Numbered from the stretch's first letter, positions 33,319-44,394 are shown. The stretch is DNA of 64,000 nt from Alentia gelatinosa (GCA_950022655.1 OX465587.1:33669716-33733715); one strand, 5' to 3'. Translations and numbers: made by a program. Notes: generated by a model not told the origin, from the sequence alone.

Positions 33319-33639
33319 TGTATGTATCAGACTCTGAATCGTGATTTCAGAAACAGTCTTTTCAATCCAGGCTCGCTGGATTACGCATAACAAAACCGGG
33401 AAGTTTGTTACAGATGGAAATGACAATGGATCCACAGAAGATAACCTCGATTTTGAATTGATCTCTTTAAATTGACTGTTTGAAAATTGCTTGATGAATA
33501 CAGAACATGACTCCTTTTGGAAACATCCGAACCGCAGCTACGTTTTTTTACAAAATGCCATTTCAGGTTGGTAGGGTATAACTCATATCATAGATTTGGC
33601 GGGAGGGGTTGAAATAAACGATAATTGGTGGTTTTATGG

Positions 33640-33760
33640 ACAGGCAGCCGTAAACCACGAGAGGTTCATGTGTAGTAATACACAAGCGTTATCGAATGTA
33701 TTACAACGTCAATCATGAGTGGTTTACAGAGCCGCCTGTCCACAAAACCATCTTCTCTAA
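33640..33760. mobile_element. Hairpin element family S, copy 3
   Basis: Arms ATGGACAGGCAGCCGTAAAC / GTTTACAGAGCCGCCTGTCC, with GTAATACACAAGCGTTATCG at the centre. Confidence 0.8.
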
Positions 33761-34491
33761 TAGAGTAGAATCAGGAATAGACCTTTTTTCCACAGACCAG
33801 TATCTTACCTTATCTACCTGGTTACGCGATGCTTGCAGCCAAACAAACACTTAGCAACACATCATTTAGCATTGGATGACTGAGTTTACGAGCGTAATAC
33901 ATTTATAATCCCTATTAAGATTATCTTCGGAGAATTTAAAGGGGTTGCATCATATTCTATGGTATTCCAGCTGCAATTGCGTGGGTTACTTATGAATAAT
34001 GCCCCTGTAATGATACGCGGGTCCATCATTTTGGAATTTCTGCATACATCTATCAAATACAGGATGGAAAGAAGGTTAGAGGGGTCAATTATTTCAGATT
34101 TTGCGTTATACCTAATTATGGATGGCCGCAAGCTATGTTTGAAATTATTACTATGGGCTCATCTCCATACCCACACATGCTGGTATCCTCCTCTGATTTG
34201 TAGATCTAGCCGTTCTTCCGCCCAATCCCTCGTTGTTTACAATACAGTTTCTTATTTCAATTGGCTGAGCAGCACACTATAAGTTATTGGTAAAGTAGCA
34301 GTTTAACTAAGCAATGGTCGCACAGCTAATCGCAACGGCAATAATGAGATGGGATGAGATGAGTGACACTGATATAAACACCAAAACTATCCTGAAACAG
34401 TGAACTAATTGATTTCTCAAGGTAGTACAATGTACAGTCCTCTAGTCATACTCCTACTTATTATAGCCGGCTTTGGTCTGGTACAGTTTTT
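33761..34491. other. Unassigned spacer
   Basis: Open stretches at 33886-34131 (-) and 33959-34282 (+) overlap but show no recognisable family, start context or splice sites. Confidence 0.35.
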
Positions 34492-34743
34492 GGCCCGGTG
34501 TCCACCTATTACGATAGAAATTTAGACCTCCCGATATGGCTCTGATACAAAAAGTCAAAATCGTAGACACCCTACGATATATCGGGACTAAATCGTAGAC
34601 GCCCTTTTACAATGGAGTCTAATCGCAGAGAGGTGTTCAACTGCCCCGATAATATGTGACCTTCCGACGCGATTTTTATATTTTATCGGGAGGTCCATCG
34701 TAGACCATATCGGAGCCATATTGTGGTAGGTGGACGCCGGGCC
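34492..34743 (-). mobile_element. MITE family A, copy A4
   Basis: 252 bp. Ends GGCCCGGTGTCCACC and GGTGGACGCCGGGCC; flanks TTT (34489-34491) and TTA. It shares the subfamily interior TTTTACAATGGAGTCTAATC with copy A6. Confidence 0.8.
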
Positions 34744-35042
34744 TTACCTTTGCATCCGTTTCCACAGTTGGTACAGCAGTGAGAATTTTACAGCGTGTAC
34801 GGTTTGTTCAAATCATCAATTTCTTAGCAATTTGTGGTCAGTATATGTACCTATTATGGTTGCAAGACAAGCCACCGAATTATATTCCTCGGTCCTATAT
34901 AGAAGTTGCAACACAATCAACTACTTTACTTTACTACTTTCATTGAGTTACATCAAGATACATTCCCATTTTAATAATTTTATACACACATCACTCTAAC
35001 AGCACCATTCTGCTGACATGATTCCATATATACTAGTGGCAG

Positions 35043-35220
35043 CATGGAGTTGTCCCACTACCTTAAGTCCATATAAGGAATAGAGTAGACCGAGTAGCCA
35101 ATGACTGCATTCGCAGCAAACCCCGACCTTCACCCTGACCTCCTTACATGATATTTTCTAGCGCCTTGGGAGGGCTATACAGTCGAGAGTTGACCTCGAA
35201 TATTAGGGGCCACAACCACC
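35043..35220. repeat. Dispersed repeat P, copy 1
   Basis: CATGGAGTTGTCCCACTA, CCATATAAGGAATAGAGTAG, CCAATGACTGCATTCGCAGC and TTGACCTCGAATATTAGGGG match 46861-47012, which lacks the ~24 bp at 35162-35185. In this copy it abuts the RT fragment at 35220, so it may be the 3' tail of that LINE. Confidence 0.75.
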
Positions 35221-35378
35221 CTCAGTGGATATAAACAATATAACATATCAAGCAAAGTAGATTTTATCATTAACACTGATTTGATATTACTCTCAAAATT
35301 CAAAAGCGAGTCTACATGGTCCCCTAGATAAGTATATTCATTCACCACATTTAGCTTTGACATACCTAAGAACAAATC
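35220..35378 (-). pseudogene. LINE reverse-transcriptase C-terminal fragment
   Basis: The minus strand reads LGMSKLNVVNEYTYLGDHVD followed by LLNFESNI. The K-x-V-x-E-Y-x-Y-L-G-x-x-V/L-D pattern followed by an 'F..HI'-like segment is the conserved stretch just after the polymerase core ('YLG' motif) in non-LTR retrotransposon RTs. Only ~50 residues remain. The upstream side (above 35378) shows no continuation I can follow, and downstream it runs directly into repeat P. A short 5'-truncated, dead copy. A similar motif is at 60350 (-) but from a different element, since the sequences differ. Confidence 0.6.
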
Positions 35379-35499
35379 AGGAAATTTTGTTGATTTGTCT
35401 TTCTTTCTAAAGGCATACCAATCATCAACATGGTAGTTGCAACACTAGCTACCAGTCCAGTTCTATGTTAGTAGGTTTGTAGACGATTGTGAATTGCTG

Positions 35500-35790
35500 A
35501 TCTGCGACAATCCACAGAGACAGGGCTCAGAGAGGAGGAGGGGGCAGATTGACTCTGCCGCTAGGTGGCGCCACATGCACCGGAAACACGTGACGGCGAT
35601 GGTGAGGACAGGTACAGCTTACCTGAGACTGGTTCCACACCCGCCCGCGAGACGGCGCCTCGGGCGAGGTGCAGGTGGCGACACCTGGCGAGCGGCCGGC
35701 GACTCACCTTGAACGCCGGCTCCCTCTGGTGGCGGACGGGGTCACCCCACTTCCGGTGGTTGTGGGCACGTGGCTTCATGTAGTGCCAGG
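35500..35790. promoter_or_regulatory. CpG-rich promoter/insulator-like island 3
   Basis: Clustered motifs: CCGCTAGGTGGCGCCA (CTCF-like, 35557), AACACGTGACGGCGATGG (E-box, 35584), GGTGGCGACACC (35670), CTCTGGTGGCGGAC (35723), CACTTCCGGTGG with GGCACGTGG (ETS plus E-box, 35747-35772). ORFs on both strands are compositional. No splice-supported exon was seen. Confidence 0.45.
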
Positions 35791-35807
35791 TTAGGGTCTC
35801 TCAAACA

Positions 35808-36632
35808 GTGAGTTCATAGTTCTCACCATACACCAACACATGTACAGGGATCAAGGTTAATGTGTGTCAGACAGTGAGATCATAGCTCTCACCACACACC
35901 AACACATGTACAGGGATCAAGGTTAATGTGTGTCAGACAGTGAGATCATAGTTCTCACCACACACCAACACATGTACAGGGATCAGGGTTATGTGTGTCA
36001 GACAGTGAGTTCATAGTTCTCACCACACACCAACACATGTACAGGGATCAAGGTTTATGTGTGTCAGACAGTGAGTTCATAGTTCTCACCACACACCAAC
36101 ACATGTACAGGGATCAAGGTTAATGTGTGTCAGACAGTGAGATCATAGTTCTCACACACCAACACATGTACAGGGATCAAGGTTTATGTGTGTCAGACAG
36201 TGAGTTCATAGTTCTCACCACACACCAACACATGTACAGGGATCAAGGTTTATGTGTGTCAGACAGTGAGATCATAGTTCTCACCACACACCAACACATG
36301 TACAGGGATCAAGGTTAATGTGTGTCAGACAGTGAGTTCATAGTTCTCACCACACACCAACACATGTACAGGGATCAGGGTTATGTGTGTCAGACAGTGA
36401 GTTCACAGTTCTCACCACACACCAACACATGTACAGGGATCTAGGTTAATGTGTGTCAGACAGTGAGTTCATAGTTCTCACCACATACCAACACATGTAC
36501 AGGGATCAGGGTTATGTGTGTCAGACAGTGAGTTCATAGTTCTCACCACACACCAACACATGTACAGGGATCAGGGTTATGTGTGTCAGACAGTGAGTTC
36601 ACAGTTCTCACCACACACCAACACATGTACAG
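35808..36632. repeat. 66-bp satellite array, ~12.5 units
   Basis: Very homogeneous units: TGTGTGTCAGACAGTGAG, TTCATAGTTCTCACCACACA, CCAACACATGTACAGGGATC, AAGGTT(T/A)A. The period is divisible by three, hence the repeating 22-residue peptide. Related single units at 36866-36925, 37201-37262 and 37465-37525 flank SINE-like copies. Confidence 0.95.
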
Positions 36633-36852
36633 CATGGGAGATCATGGGAACATGGGAGATGAGGGGTTCAAACCCTGTCGGGTCATACCAAAGACTTACA
36701 CAAAAAAGTACACTGCCCATTTGGCTTCACACCCGCCATTAGAATGAGGAGTAGGGAGTTAGGGCCCAAGTGGAAGAATGGCTGTACAGCCGAATTAAGC
36801 GATTGTGTACATACACTATTCCCCTAGTTAAAATTGCTAAAAAAAAAAACAT
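36633..36852 (+). mobile_element. SINE-like element, copy 1
   Basis: Starts CATGGGAGATCATGGGAAC right after ACATGTACAG of the 66-bp unit. A pol III B-box-like GGGGTTCAAACCCTG is at about 36661. The body CATTTGGCTTCACACCCGCC and ATTAGAATGAGGAGTAGGGA leads to a GCTAAAAAAAAAAAC tail. B-box, no ORF and an A tail fit a tRNA-derived SINE; the A box is not clear. Confidence 0.6.
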
Positions 36853-36935
36853 GCACAAGAGATCAAGGTGTGTGTGTCAAACAGTGAGTTCATTGTTCTC
36901 ACCACACAACACCACATGTACAGGGATCAAGGTTC

Positions 36936-37196
36936 ATATCACCCCTGGTATTTTTGTCATATACTTAACATTGGGGACTCGTTCTCCATGCCCCTACGAG
37001 TATTGTAGTCCGTTCTCCATGCTCTATATCTTGTACATCGTCCATTATTGTAGCATGCACAGGGGTGAGATAAATACAGAAAGCAACTCGTTGTGGTCAA
37101 AGTGATTGACCACATCGTTTGAATGCTACATGATATTCACTCCACATCAAACTCGTGGAGAATAATTACTTTCAACAAAATTTGTTTGATTCTTCT
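36936..37196. mobile_element. Bipartite fold-back element, copy I4
   Basis: TATCACCCCTGGTATTTTTG to CAGGGGTGAGATAAATACAG, then a hairpin with ATTGACCACATCGTTTGAAT / CATCAAACTCGTGGAGAAT that lacks part of its centre. It lies between two copies of the 66-bp-related unit. Confidence 0.7.
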
Positions 37197-37261
37197 TCAG
37201 TATGTGTGTGTGTCTCAAACAGTGAGTTCACAGTTTTTACCACACACCACCACATGTACAG

Positions 37262-37455
37262 CATTGGATATCATGGGAGCATGCGAGATCAGGGGTTCAA
37301 TCTTACACAAAAAAGTACACTGCCCATTTGGCTTAACACCCGCCATTAGAATGAGCAGTAGGGAGCTAGGGCCCAGGTGGACGAACGGCTGTATCGCCGA
37401 ATTCGGTGATTGTGTGCACACAATATTCCCCTGATAAAGATTGCTATAAAAAAAC
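37262..37455 (+). mobile_element. SINE-like element, copy 2
   Basis: Same element as copy 1 with ~25 bp deleted just after the B-box-like GGGGTTCAATCTTAC. The body (TTAACACCCGCCATTAGAAT) and tail (ATTGCTATAAAAAAAC) are conserved. Confidence 0.6.
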
Positions 37456-37850
37456 CTGTAAAGGGGATCAAGGTGTGTGTGTCAAAAAGTAAGTTCATAG
37501 TTCCCACTACACACCACCACCGGGGCCATAAATATACAGAATCCCACAGGGGAAAATCAAACCTTCCGAATAAAGGTGTTCCCTTACACGGGGTGTCCCT
37601 TCATTCGGGATCTACTGTACATCTAAACCTATTACCTAGACATTTAATTTCACATTTGATTCCTGCAGAATGCAGACCTTTGTTAGACTAGACATGCTGG
37701 GTTCGTTACACAGGGTTGGTTTCCTCTTGAGCCTGAGAGTACGACGTTCGTTAGTGGGCCTCTCAACTGAGTAATTAGATTGTAGTTAATCAAACCGGAG
37801 AGTGGTACTACTGTCTAATTAGTCATCGGTCTAAAGACTGCCCCGCACTG
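37456..37850. other. Mixed spacer
   Basis: 37465-37525 is a diverged 66-bp unit. 37565-37612 holds CCCTTACACGGGGTGTCCCT, as in the 10.5-11.2-kb array. No exon recognised. Confidence 0.45.
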
Positions 37851-38410
37851 CCCCACCACTGACAAGCCCCACCACTCACCAGCCCCACCACTCACCAGCC
37901 CCACCACTCACCAGCCCCACCACCCACTAGCCCCACCACTCACCGGCCCCACCACTCACTAGCCCCACCACTCACCGGCCCCACCACTCAATGGCCCCAC
38001 CACTCACCGGCCCCACCACTCACCAGTCCCACCACTCACCAGCCCCACCACTCACTGGCCCCACCACTCACCAGCCCCACCACTCACCAGCCCCATCACT
38101 CACCAGTCCCATCACTCACCAGCCCCACCACTCACCAGCCCCACCACTCACCGGCCCCACCACTCACCAGCCCCACCACTCACCAGGCCCACCACTCACC
38201 AGCCCCACCACTCACCAGCCCCACCACTCACCAGCCCCACCACTCACCGGCCCCACCACTCACTGGTCCCGCCACTCACCAGCCCCGCCACTCACCGGCC
38301 CCACCACTCAACGGCCCCACCACTCAACGGCCCCACCACTCACCGGCCCCACCACTCACCGGCCCAATCACTCACCGGCCCAATCACTCACCAGCCCCAC
38401 CACTCACCAG
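37850..38410. repeat. 16-bp minisatellite CCCCACCACTCACCAG
   Basis: About 35 units alternating CACCAG and CACCGG endings. The 146-residue Pro/His/Ser/Thr frame is the array in translation. Confidence 0.95.
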
Positions 38411-38411
38411 T

Positions 38412-38690
38412 GTGTATTGAGACCGTTGTAAGACTGATACAAGACTGTTGTAAGACTGATACAAGGCTGTTGTAAGACTGTTGTGAGGCTGATACAAGAT
38501 TGTTGTATAACTGATACAAGACGATAGTGAGACTGTTTGTGAGACTGTTGTAAAACTGATATGAGACTGTTGTGAGACTGTTGTGAGGCTGATATAAGAC
38601 TGTTGTGAGACTGTTGTAAGGCTGATATGAACTAAGTCTCATATTAGCCTTACAACAGTCTCACAACAGTCTTACAACGGTCTTGCACAG
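38412..38690. repeat. GACTGTTGTAAGACTGATAC repeats with inverted end
   Basis: About 12 diverged ~21-bp units. The last ~50 bp (38640-38685, CTTACAACAGTCTCACAACA) is the same repeat in inverse orientation, so the array can fold back. Confidence 0.85.
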
Positions 38691-38783
38691 TGCACCCGAA
38701 CACTCATTATGGGCACAGTGCGCTCGAACATCATTAATACTGCACCCCTAGCAGCAGGTAGTATTTCATAAACGTTCCGCCAG
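38690..38783 (-). repeat. Dispersed repeat T, copy 2
   Basis: The reverse complement matches 31971-32072. A third partial match (TGCACCCCCAGCAGCGG) is at 39130. Confidence 0.65.
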
Positions 38784-38827
38784 AGGTATATAGGAATATA
38801 GGGAAACTATGTTCCGGTGAGCAAAAG

Positions 38828-38935
38828 TTCAAAGTTACGAAGTAAGGCTCGGAAAAATTACTGCCCAAGGCATTGGCCGCGGGCAGTAATTCTTCCAAGC
38901 CTTACTGAGTAACTTTGACTTTTGATTACCGGTAC
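38828..38935. mobile_element. Hairpin element
   Basis: Arms AAAGTTCAAAGTTACGAAGT and AGTAACTTTGACTTTTGAT continue with AAGGCTCGGAAAAATTACTG / CAGTAATTCTTCCAAGCCTT. The centre is CCCAAGGCATTGGCCGCGGG. Confidence 0.8.
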
Positions 38936-39039
38936 TTGGTTTCCCTAGAAAAATGATTATTTCTTTTCCTGTGATAGCCCCAGAAAAATGGCCACCCTTA
39001 TCAAGTAACTGCAATAGCTAAGTTTTCGTCCCGCTGCTC

Positions 39040-39115
39040 TTTATGTCACGTGGTCAGGCCGGGACGAAAACGTCAGTCTGGGACGAAAACGTCAGCCTGG
39101 GACGAAAACGTCAGC
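39040..39115. repeat. 19-bp repeat GGGACGAAAACGTCAGCCT
   Basis: Three direct copies and a partial one. Each contains the palindrome GACGAAAACGTC-like core. Confidence 0.85.
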
Positions 39116-39440
39116 CTCGCTACATAACTTATAATAACTGCACCCCCAGCAGCGGTATGAAACTATAGAGGTTTCGGAAATGGGTATATAGGAATACTTT
39201 GCTTAGTTAGCCTTATAGACCTGCACAAGTTTATCAATGAGTAATGCTGTCGGAGTTGTTATTGGCGCCTTCTTCCGTGCATAGCGATCACTACATGACC
39301 TTCCCTGTGAGATCACAACCGAAAGGTGTCATTTCAGAATAATAATAATAAAAACCAAAACAAAGCATTTCAAAAATGCAAATTGAGTCTCACTAGTCCA
39401 GAGACAATTCCTTTCCGTCTGAATAATTCAGGTTTGTTAA
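39116..39440. other. Unassigned spacer
   Basis: Contains the third repeat T fragment (39130) and an AATAATAATAA tract (39341). No exon. Confidence 0.4.
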
Positions 39441-39770
39441 TGCGACCGGAATCACTCGATAAGCTTTTCATTGGTCTGAGAGATGGTGTCGTGATTTGAG
39501 CCGATTTCCCGCAGATTCGGCCATGTTTCCGGCGAATCAATGTCTCTGTGAGCCCCCGCCCCCCTCTCCGCCACCACCGGTCGGCCTGTGATGTCCCTGT
39601 GTGAGCTACTCAGCGGGAAAAGGAGGCGCTCACCAGGGAAAGCACGACGGATCGGTCTCTGTGCACACTGCGAGAAACGTTTAAAACTCACCGCCAGACT
39701 CGGGTGAAAAGAGCGAGCGGCGCCGTCACCTAATGGCACATCAAGCGATGGCTAATGGGCGCTCCGGCGA
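39441..39770. other. Moderately CpG-rich stretch
   Basis: GC content rises and a 95-codon open frame runs on the minus strand (39739-39452). It contains no family I recognise. It could be a 5' exon or promoter but lacks the motif cluster seen at 29.4, 35.5 and 44.6 kb. Confidence 0.25.
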
Positions 39771-39773
39771 GAC

Positions 39774-39775
<2 letters not shown>

Positions 39776-39848
<73 letters not shown>
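39776..39848. repeat. (GT)n microsatellite
   Basis: About 36 GT dinucleotides. Confidence 0.97.
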
Positions 39849-39850
<2 letters not shown>

Positions 39851-40310
39851 GGGGGTGAGGGGGTGTGAGGGGGTGTGGCAAGGGTGAGGAGAGGTGTGAG
39901 GGTGTGAGGGGGTGGTGAGGGAGATGAGTGGGAGGGGGGGGGGGGTCAGAGGGTGAGGAGGTGGGAGGGTATGGTGAAAGGTTGGGAGGGTGGTGAGAGG
40001 GTTGGAGGGGGATGTGAGAGGGTGTTAGGGGAGGGTGGGAGGGTGGATGGGGGTGTTGAGGGTGGGAGGGTGACAGTGAGAGGGTGGGAGGGGGTTGTGA
40101 GAGGGTGGTAGGGGGTGAAAAGAAGGTAGGATGGGGTGGGGGGAGGGTGGTAGGGGGTGGTGAGAGGGTGGTAGGGGGTGGTGAGAGGGTGGTAGGGGGT
40201 GGTGAGACGATAGTGAGAGGGTGGGAGGGGGTTGTGAGAGGGTAGGAGGGGATGGGGGGAGGGTGGGGGGTGGTGACAGGGTGGGAGGGAGTGTTGAGGG
40301 TGGGACAAGA
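39849..40310. repeat. G-rich minisatellite GGGTGGTGAGAGGGTGG
   Basis: Irregular ~24-36-bp units of GGTGGTGAGAGGGTGGTAGG type. Strong G-strand bias; many runs of three or more G suit G-quadruplex formation. The Pro/Ser/His frame on the minus strand is the array. Confidence 0.9.
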
Positions 40311-40690
40311 TAAATGTGACAGACCTTATGACGAATATAGGTTTGTGTTGTTGTTTTTGGTGAATTTTATTAGGGCAAATAAGTACAATAGAACTTGGAC
40401 AAATAATCCAGACTCGGCTTGGTATTGTGAAAAGACCTTCTGAGGAATACAGTGGTCAACTCATAATAAATATGACAGACCTTATGAAGAATATAGAGAT
40501 TGACTCAAGACAAGTGTGTCAGACCTTATGATGAATATAGAGATTGACTCAAGATAAGTGTGACAGACCTTATGATGAATATATAGGTTGACTCAAGATA
40601 AGTGTGACAGACCTAATGAAGAATATAGAGATTGACTCAAGATAAGTGTGACAGACCTTATGGAGAATTTGAAGAAGAGATTGACAGATT
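40311..40690. repeat. Tandem repeat with GACAGACCTTATGA
   Basis: GTGTGACAGACCTTATGATG and AATATAGAGATTGACTCAAG recur about every 60 bp at the 3' part, with an initial longer-spaced pair (40314, 40470). Five to six units. Confidence 0.85.
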
Positions 40691-40817
40691 GTAAAGCCTA
40701 GGGACCTAGACTGACCAGGTATATACCTTACGCGTAAGGGAAGTATGGAGTAGGGGATACAACTATGAGCCAGAGAAGACAGATTTATTGGTAAAACTGC
40801 TAGGATTACATAATATG

Positions 40818-41150
40818 AAGAGACGTCACGAGTTTGAGTCTGAGTTTATTTATGCCACGCAATTTGTTGGCTCTATAATTTCACGAGTCGAAGACGAGTG
40901 ACATTATATAAAGAGACGTCACGAGTTTGAGTCTGAGTTTATTTATGTCACGCATTTTGTTGGCTTACAAAATGAGTGGCATAAATAAGCTCAAACTCAA
41001 ACGAGTGGCGTCTAGATTTTATCCTACCCCGTTTCCATATTTTTTCAGTATCAGAAAGTAGTGACATAAACGACACTTTATGTCACACCCGTGTCATAAA
41101 CAAATCCCATGTTAAGCCTATGGCGTTTTTTATTAGGGGTAGGATAAAAC
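40818..41150. mobile_element. Fold-back element, TTTATCCTACCCC variant
   Basis: A ~100-bp direct duplication of GACGTCACGAGTTTGAGTCT (40823, 40914), then an inverse arm AGCTCAAACTCAAACGAGTG (40989), then a module from TTTTATCCTACCCCG to GGGGTAGGATAAAAC (41134). Same module ends as 33005-33318. Confidence 0.7.
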
Positions 41151-41279
41151 ACAAGGAGGCAATCACTACAGGTTTGAGCTCATGTGTCCTACACTGTGGC
41201 GCGAACGGCCAATAGGGGATGACTAGTCTCCCTTAAATCTGCCGCGGATGCCTATGAGGGTGGGGGCCATCCATAAAGT

Positions 41280-41400
41280 ACGTACGCACTGAGGGGTGGG
41301 GGGGGGGGGGTCAAAAATTTCAGAAATTTTGCGTATGCTCCTTCTTTGTTCTATTGCGTACAAAATGAGGAGAGGGGGTGGGGGGGGGGTCAAAGTCCAA
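41280..41400. repeat. Inverted/duplicated G-run block
   Basis: GAGGGGTGGGGGGGGGGGTC (41289) and AGAGGGGGTGGGGGGGGGGT (41373) bracket ~70 bp, with AAATTTCAGAAATTTTGC between them. Confidence 0.7.
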
Positions 41401-41544
41401 GTCAAAGAGTTATTATAGACATAAAATGAATAGAATTCTAGTGCAGAGCTTTATTGCAATGCATGAGCATTATTTCCAACTGAAAAGACCTGACAGTTTA
41501 GATACCATAATTATCGAGCAGATCTATATGTATTATATAACTAA

Positions 41545-41632
41545 AAAAAGACCACCTCGCGAAGTAATATCCGAGAGTAAGTGAGGATGTTGAGTCAACT
41601 ACGAGGAGGTCACACACACACAATATAAGAAT
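41545..41632. mobile_element. Short hairpin element
   Basis: GACCACCTCGCGAAGTAATA pairs with TCAACTACGAGGAGGTC, with CCGAGAGTAAGTGAGG at the centre. Same inner plan as family G with unrelated arms. Confidence 0.65.
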
Positions 41633-41633
41633 G

Positions 41634-41860
41634 CTGACCATGACCAATCACTAGAGACTGAATTACCTTATTGACCCACTGATGTTTGACTTGCATGGAC
41701 CCCACAAAAGCAGGTGTAGAACTGACTGCTTGACCAAGTGCCAAGTGAGCTAAAGTAATGACCCACTTACAGAACAACACCAGAACCTTTGAATTGTTCA
41801 TTTTTGGAATTCCATGCCCATTCATCAAAGATGAACAGAGCATATGTTCCTAGCATTGAT
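41634..41860 (+). repeat. Dispersed repeat H, copy 3
   Basis: TGACCATGACCAATCACTAG, TGACCCACTGATGTTTGA and TTCATCAAAGATGAACAGAG follow the family order; the 5' half is missing. Confidence 0.65.
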
Positions 41861-42727
41861 TTACCATCATTTCAGCGACGTAAAATTGCCGTTGATGCTC
41901 TCCAAGCACACCATGCTCGTACATTGCATCTCCTGTGCCTGGAGAATGATGGTTCTGCCGACCCTTGAAGCACATTGCTGAAGGAAAGTTGTGCATGTCT
42001 AAAGTGAGCTGAATGGACGCATTAAGCGGGCATCTCCCTCGGGGGAGAACACAGCAGACCTTCTACCCATCTCTCAGCATTACGTATTGAACCCTAGCCT
42101 ATCCGTTGTTGCAACCCCTCAGGGAACATTAAACAGTGGAGCACACTCACCATGGGATATCTGAAAGATGAACTTTCAATTCTCAGGAGCACAGTTTTGT
42201 TAAAATTGAGGTAACCTTGAGATTGGGATAAGTTCTACGTCTAATCGACAGACGGCAGCACTTACAGTTCCGGATTTCCCGAGATGCAACTGGAACATTT
42301 CCTTCTTTAAGGACATGCTACACTATGACATCCTCTTTAAGGATACACTGTATCTGGGACATCAATGATATACAATAATAAGTTGACATAATCATCTGGC
42401 ATTTAAAGGCATATACTACAATTCACATTGGCACCACCTGGTAATTTTCAAATGCGATGTCTTCTATAACCCTTGGAGACCATCATATTCAATTTCCAGG
42501 AAATTGACGTGGGTTTTAATGTTGAAGGTATATTGTCCGATATGCTTTTAAGTACATGTATAGCCCGATTCTAATTCATGGGAGTCAGAAAACCAGAAAA
42601 CAGGCTATTAAGTGAGAAAAAAGACTACCCCATAGGTTTACTTTACCAGATTAAAAAATGGCAAGAATTATTTACAAGAAGAGTAAAACGAGGTGACTGG
42701 CAATGAATATCATCCATTCTGGGCAAG
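41861..42727. other. Unassigned spacer
   Basis: No recognisable exon or repeat. The sequence looks unique and lacks long open frames on both strands. Confidence 0.4.
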
Positions 42728-43000
42728 CAGTTAAAGTCGTCGTTCTCCACGAGTTTGATGCGGAGTGATATGAACGAGGCGACAGCTGAGTGAATATCAC
42801 ATAGCATTCAAATGAGTTGGAGAACAACTTGCTTGACCCAAACTAGTTGCTTTCTGTATTTATCTCACCCCTGTACACACTAAGAGAATGGATGACGCAC
42901 AGGATATAGACCATGGAGAACAGACTGCAATACTCATAGGGGCATGAAGAACGAGTTCCTAATGTTAAGCTTATGGGACAAAAATACCAGTGGTGAGAAA
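42728..43000. mobile_element. Bipartite fold-back element, copy I5
   Basis: The hairpin GTTCTCCACGAGTTTGATGC / CATTCAAATGAGTTGGAGAA has centre GAACGAGGCGACAGCTGAG; the module runs TATTTATCTCACCCCTGTAC to ACCAGTGGTGAGAAA. Confidence 0.75.
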
Positions 43001-43605
43001 ATGTTCATCGACACTAGAATCGTTTAGCTAATATCATATACTTTGAATTGTTGAAGATTGATTAGAATTTTGCCTGGCACGACCTTATCGAGTGTTGCAC
43101 CGAAATGCTGTTTATGTCCAGCATGGACAGTTGATGGTACACCTCACATGCGCATGTAACAGATGCTCTGATTGGCTGAAAATGGTTCTCCATAAAAATA
43201 TCAGCCAATGAGAGTTATTTAATGACAACTCTTTTGCAGCAGATTGTTCATTCGTCCAGCCGCTGCAGATGCATATAAACCAAGGAATTTGTCTGGTCAT
43301 TTATGTTTGCCATATATACGGAGTAGAAGGAAGTAAATATGACTTGTATGCTGTTAGGTATATGATAAACGAAGTACCATCTTAACAGAACTTGACTAAT
43401 ATGCACATCTCGGTGACATGTTTGAACATTGATCGCTGTCACTTGGCAGATCTGTCAAGTACAAGTGTCCTGCCTGCATAGTTCCTATGTACGAGATCAC
43501 TGCCGCCCCATAGCATTCATTCCGCCTAGTGAGTCCTGGGTATGAGTAGCTGAACTCTACTTTACAAAATCACTCAGTATAAGTATCATAATTGTTGCAC
43601 CCCTC
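43001..43605. other. Unassigned spacer
   Basis: Contains a short inverted pair around 43162-43215 (ATTGGCTGAAAATGGTTCTC ... CAGCCAATGAG). No exon recognised. Confidence 0.35.
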
Positions 43606-43850
43606 CCATAAGATCTCACACTCTCTAAGTGGTATTCTGTATTCCAGTCCAAAATAAAGCCAATATAGCGCCAAGTACACAGTATTCCCGCTAGGTGGCA
43701 TCATTATAGGAATCTAATGTTCCTGTTTAGCACGGGAGGCAGGCCAGTGGATTCTCAAGGCTCTAAGCCTAGTTTGTTAAGAATTCTTCTCCCATAGAGC
43801 GTATTGAGAACCTTGTACAGAATACCACTTAGAGAGTGTGGGGGTATCTT
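43606..43850. mobile_element. Fold-back element family J, copy 2
   Basis: Ends CACACTCTCTAAGTGGTATT / AATACCACTTAGAGAGTGTG. The interior GATTCTCAAGGCTCTAAGCC and AGGTGGCATCATTATAGGAA are as in 11535-11765. CCGCTAGGTGGCA also resembles a CTCF core. Confidence 0.75.
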
Positions 43851-44394
43851 TAATGTCAGAAGCTTCTCGGATTTGTCAGTTGAGGTGTTGAGTAATTATT
43901 AGCCATAGATGGCTTAAAGCTCCAGGTATAGGCGGCATATATTCTTATTTATTTACCGAACATTTATAATCCCTTATATTATGGGGGGTTCCTGGGGATT
44001 AACTAGGTGACGTGACGCCTTTTCACATTGTCGCCATGAGAAGGTTAGGGCTCATGCCATGCAACTGAAAACCACAATTTAGGTACAGGAACATCGCTCT
44101 TAAGGGAAAACCCTCCGTTCCGAGCAAAGTCTCCCCTTAAGCAGGGTTTTCAGTCTGCCGATGGTTAGGCTATGTAGTATAAATAATACCCGCATACAGG
44201 TGAAACTATGGCATAGAGACACAGCTATTACCACACAGACACCCCACAAAAGCCTACCTGGTGCCCACAGGAGCCTACGTAGGCTGTTGCCTGGATATCA
44301 GTCTACCTGCGCCACACACATACCATAAACAAGCACTTTAGATATCCAGAATGCTGTTTCCACAGTGTCCAGTCAAATTTGATAAGGTGTCCCT
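43851..44394. other. Spacer with CCTTAAGC-type repeat fragment
   Basis: 44095-44160 contains CTCCCCTTAAGCAGGGTTTT, the short repeat found again at 44395-44575. The remainder shows CCTACCTGGTGCCC / GCCTACGTAGGC duplications near 44254-44290. No exon. Confidence 0.4.

Noticed and set aside
35808..36632. CRISPR-like regular array
   Set aside because: All 66 bp of each unit are repeated, with no variable spacers; the sequence is eukaryotic satellite DNA.
37991..38431. 146-residue Pro/His/Thr/Ser-rich frame
   Set aside because: Pure translation of the 16-bp minisatellite.
39452..39739. 95-residue minus-strand frame in GC-rich stretch
   Set aside because: GC-driven open frame; no recognisable protein and no clear promoter motif cluster.
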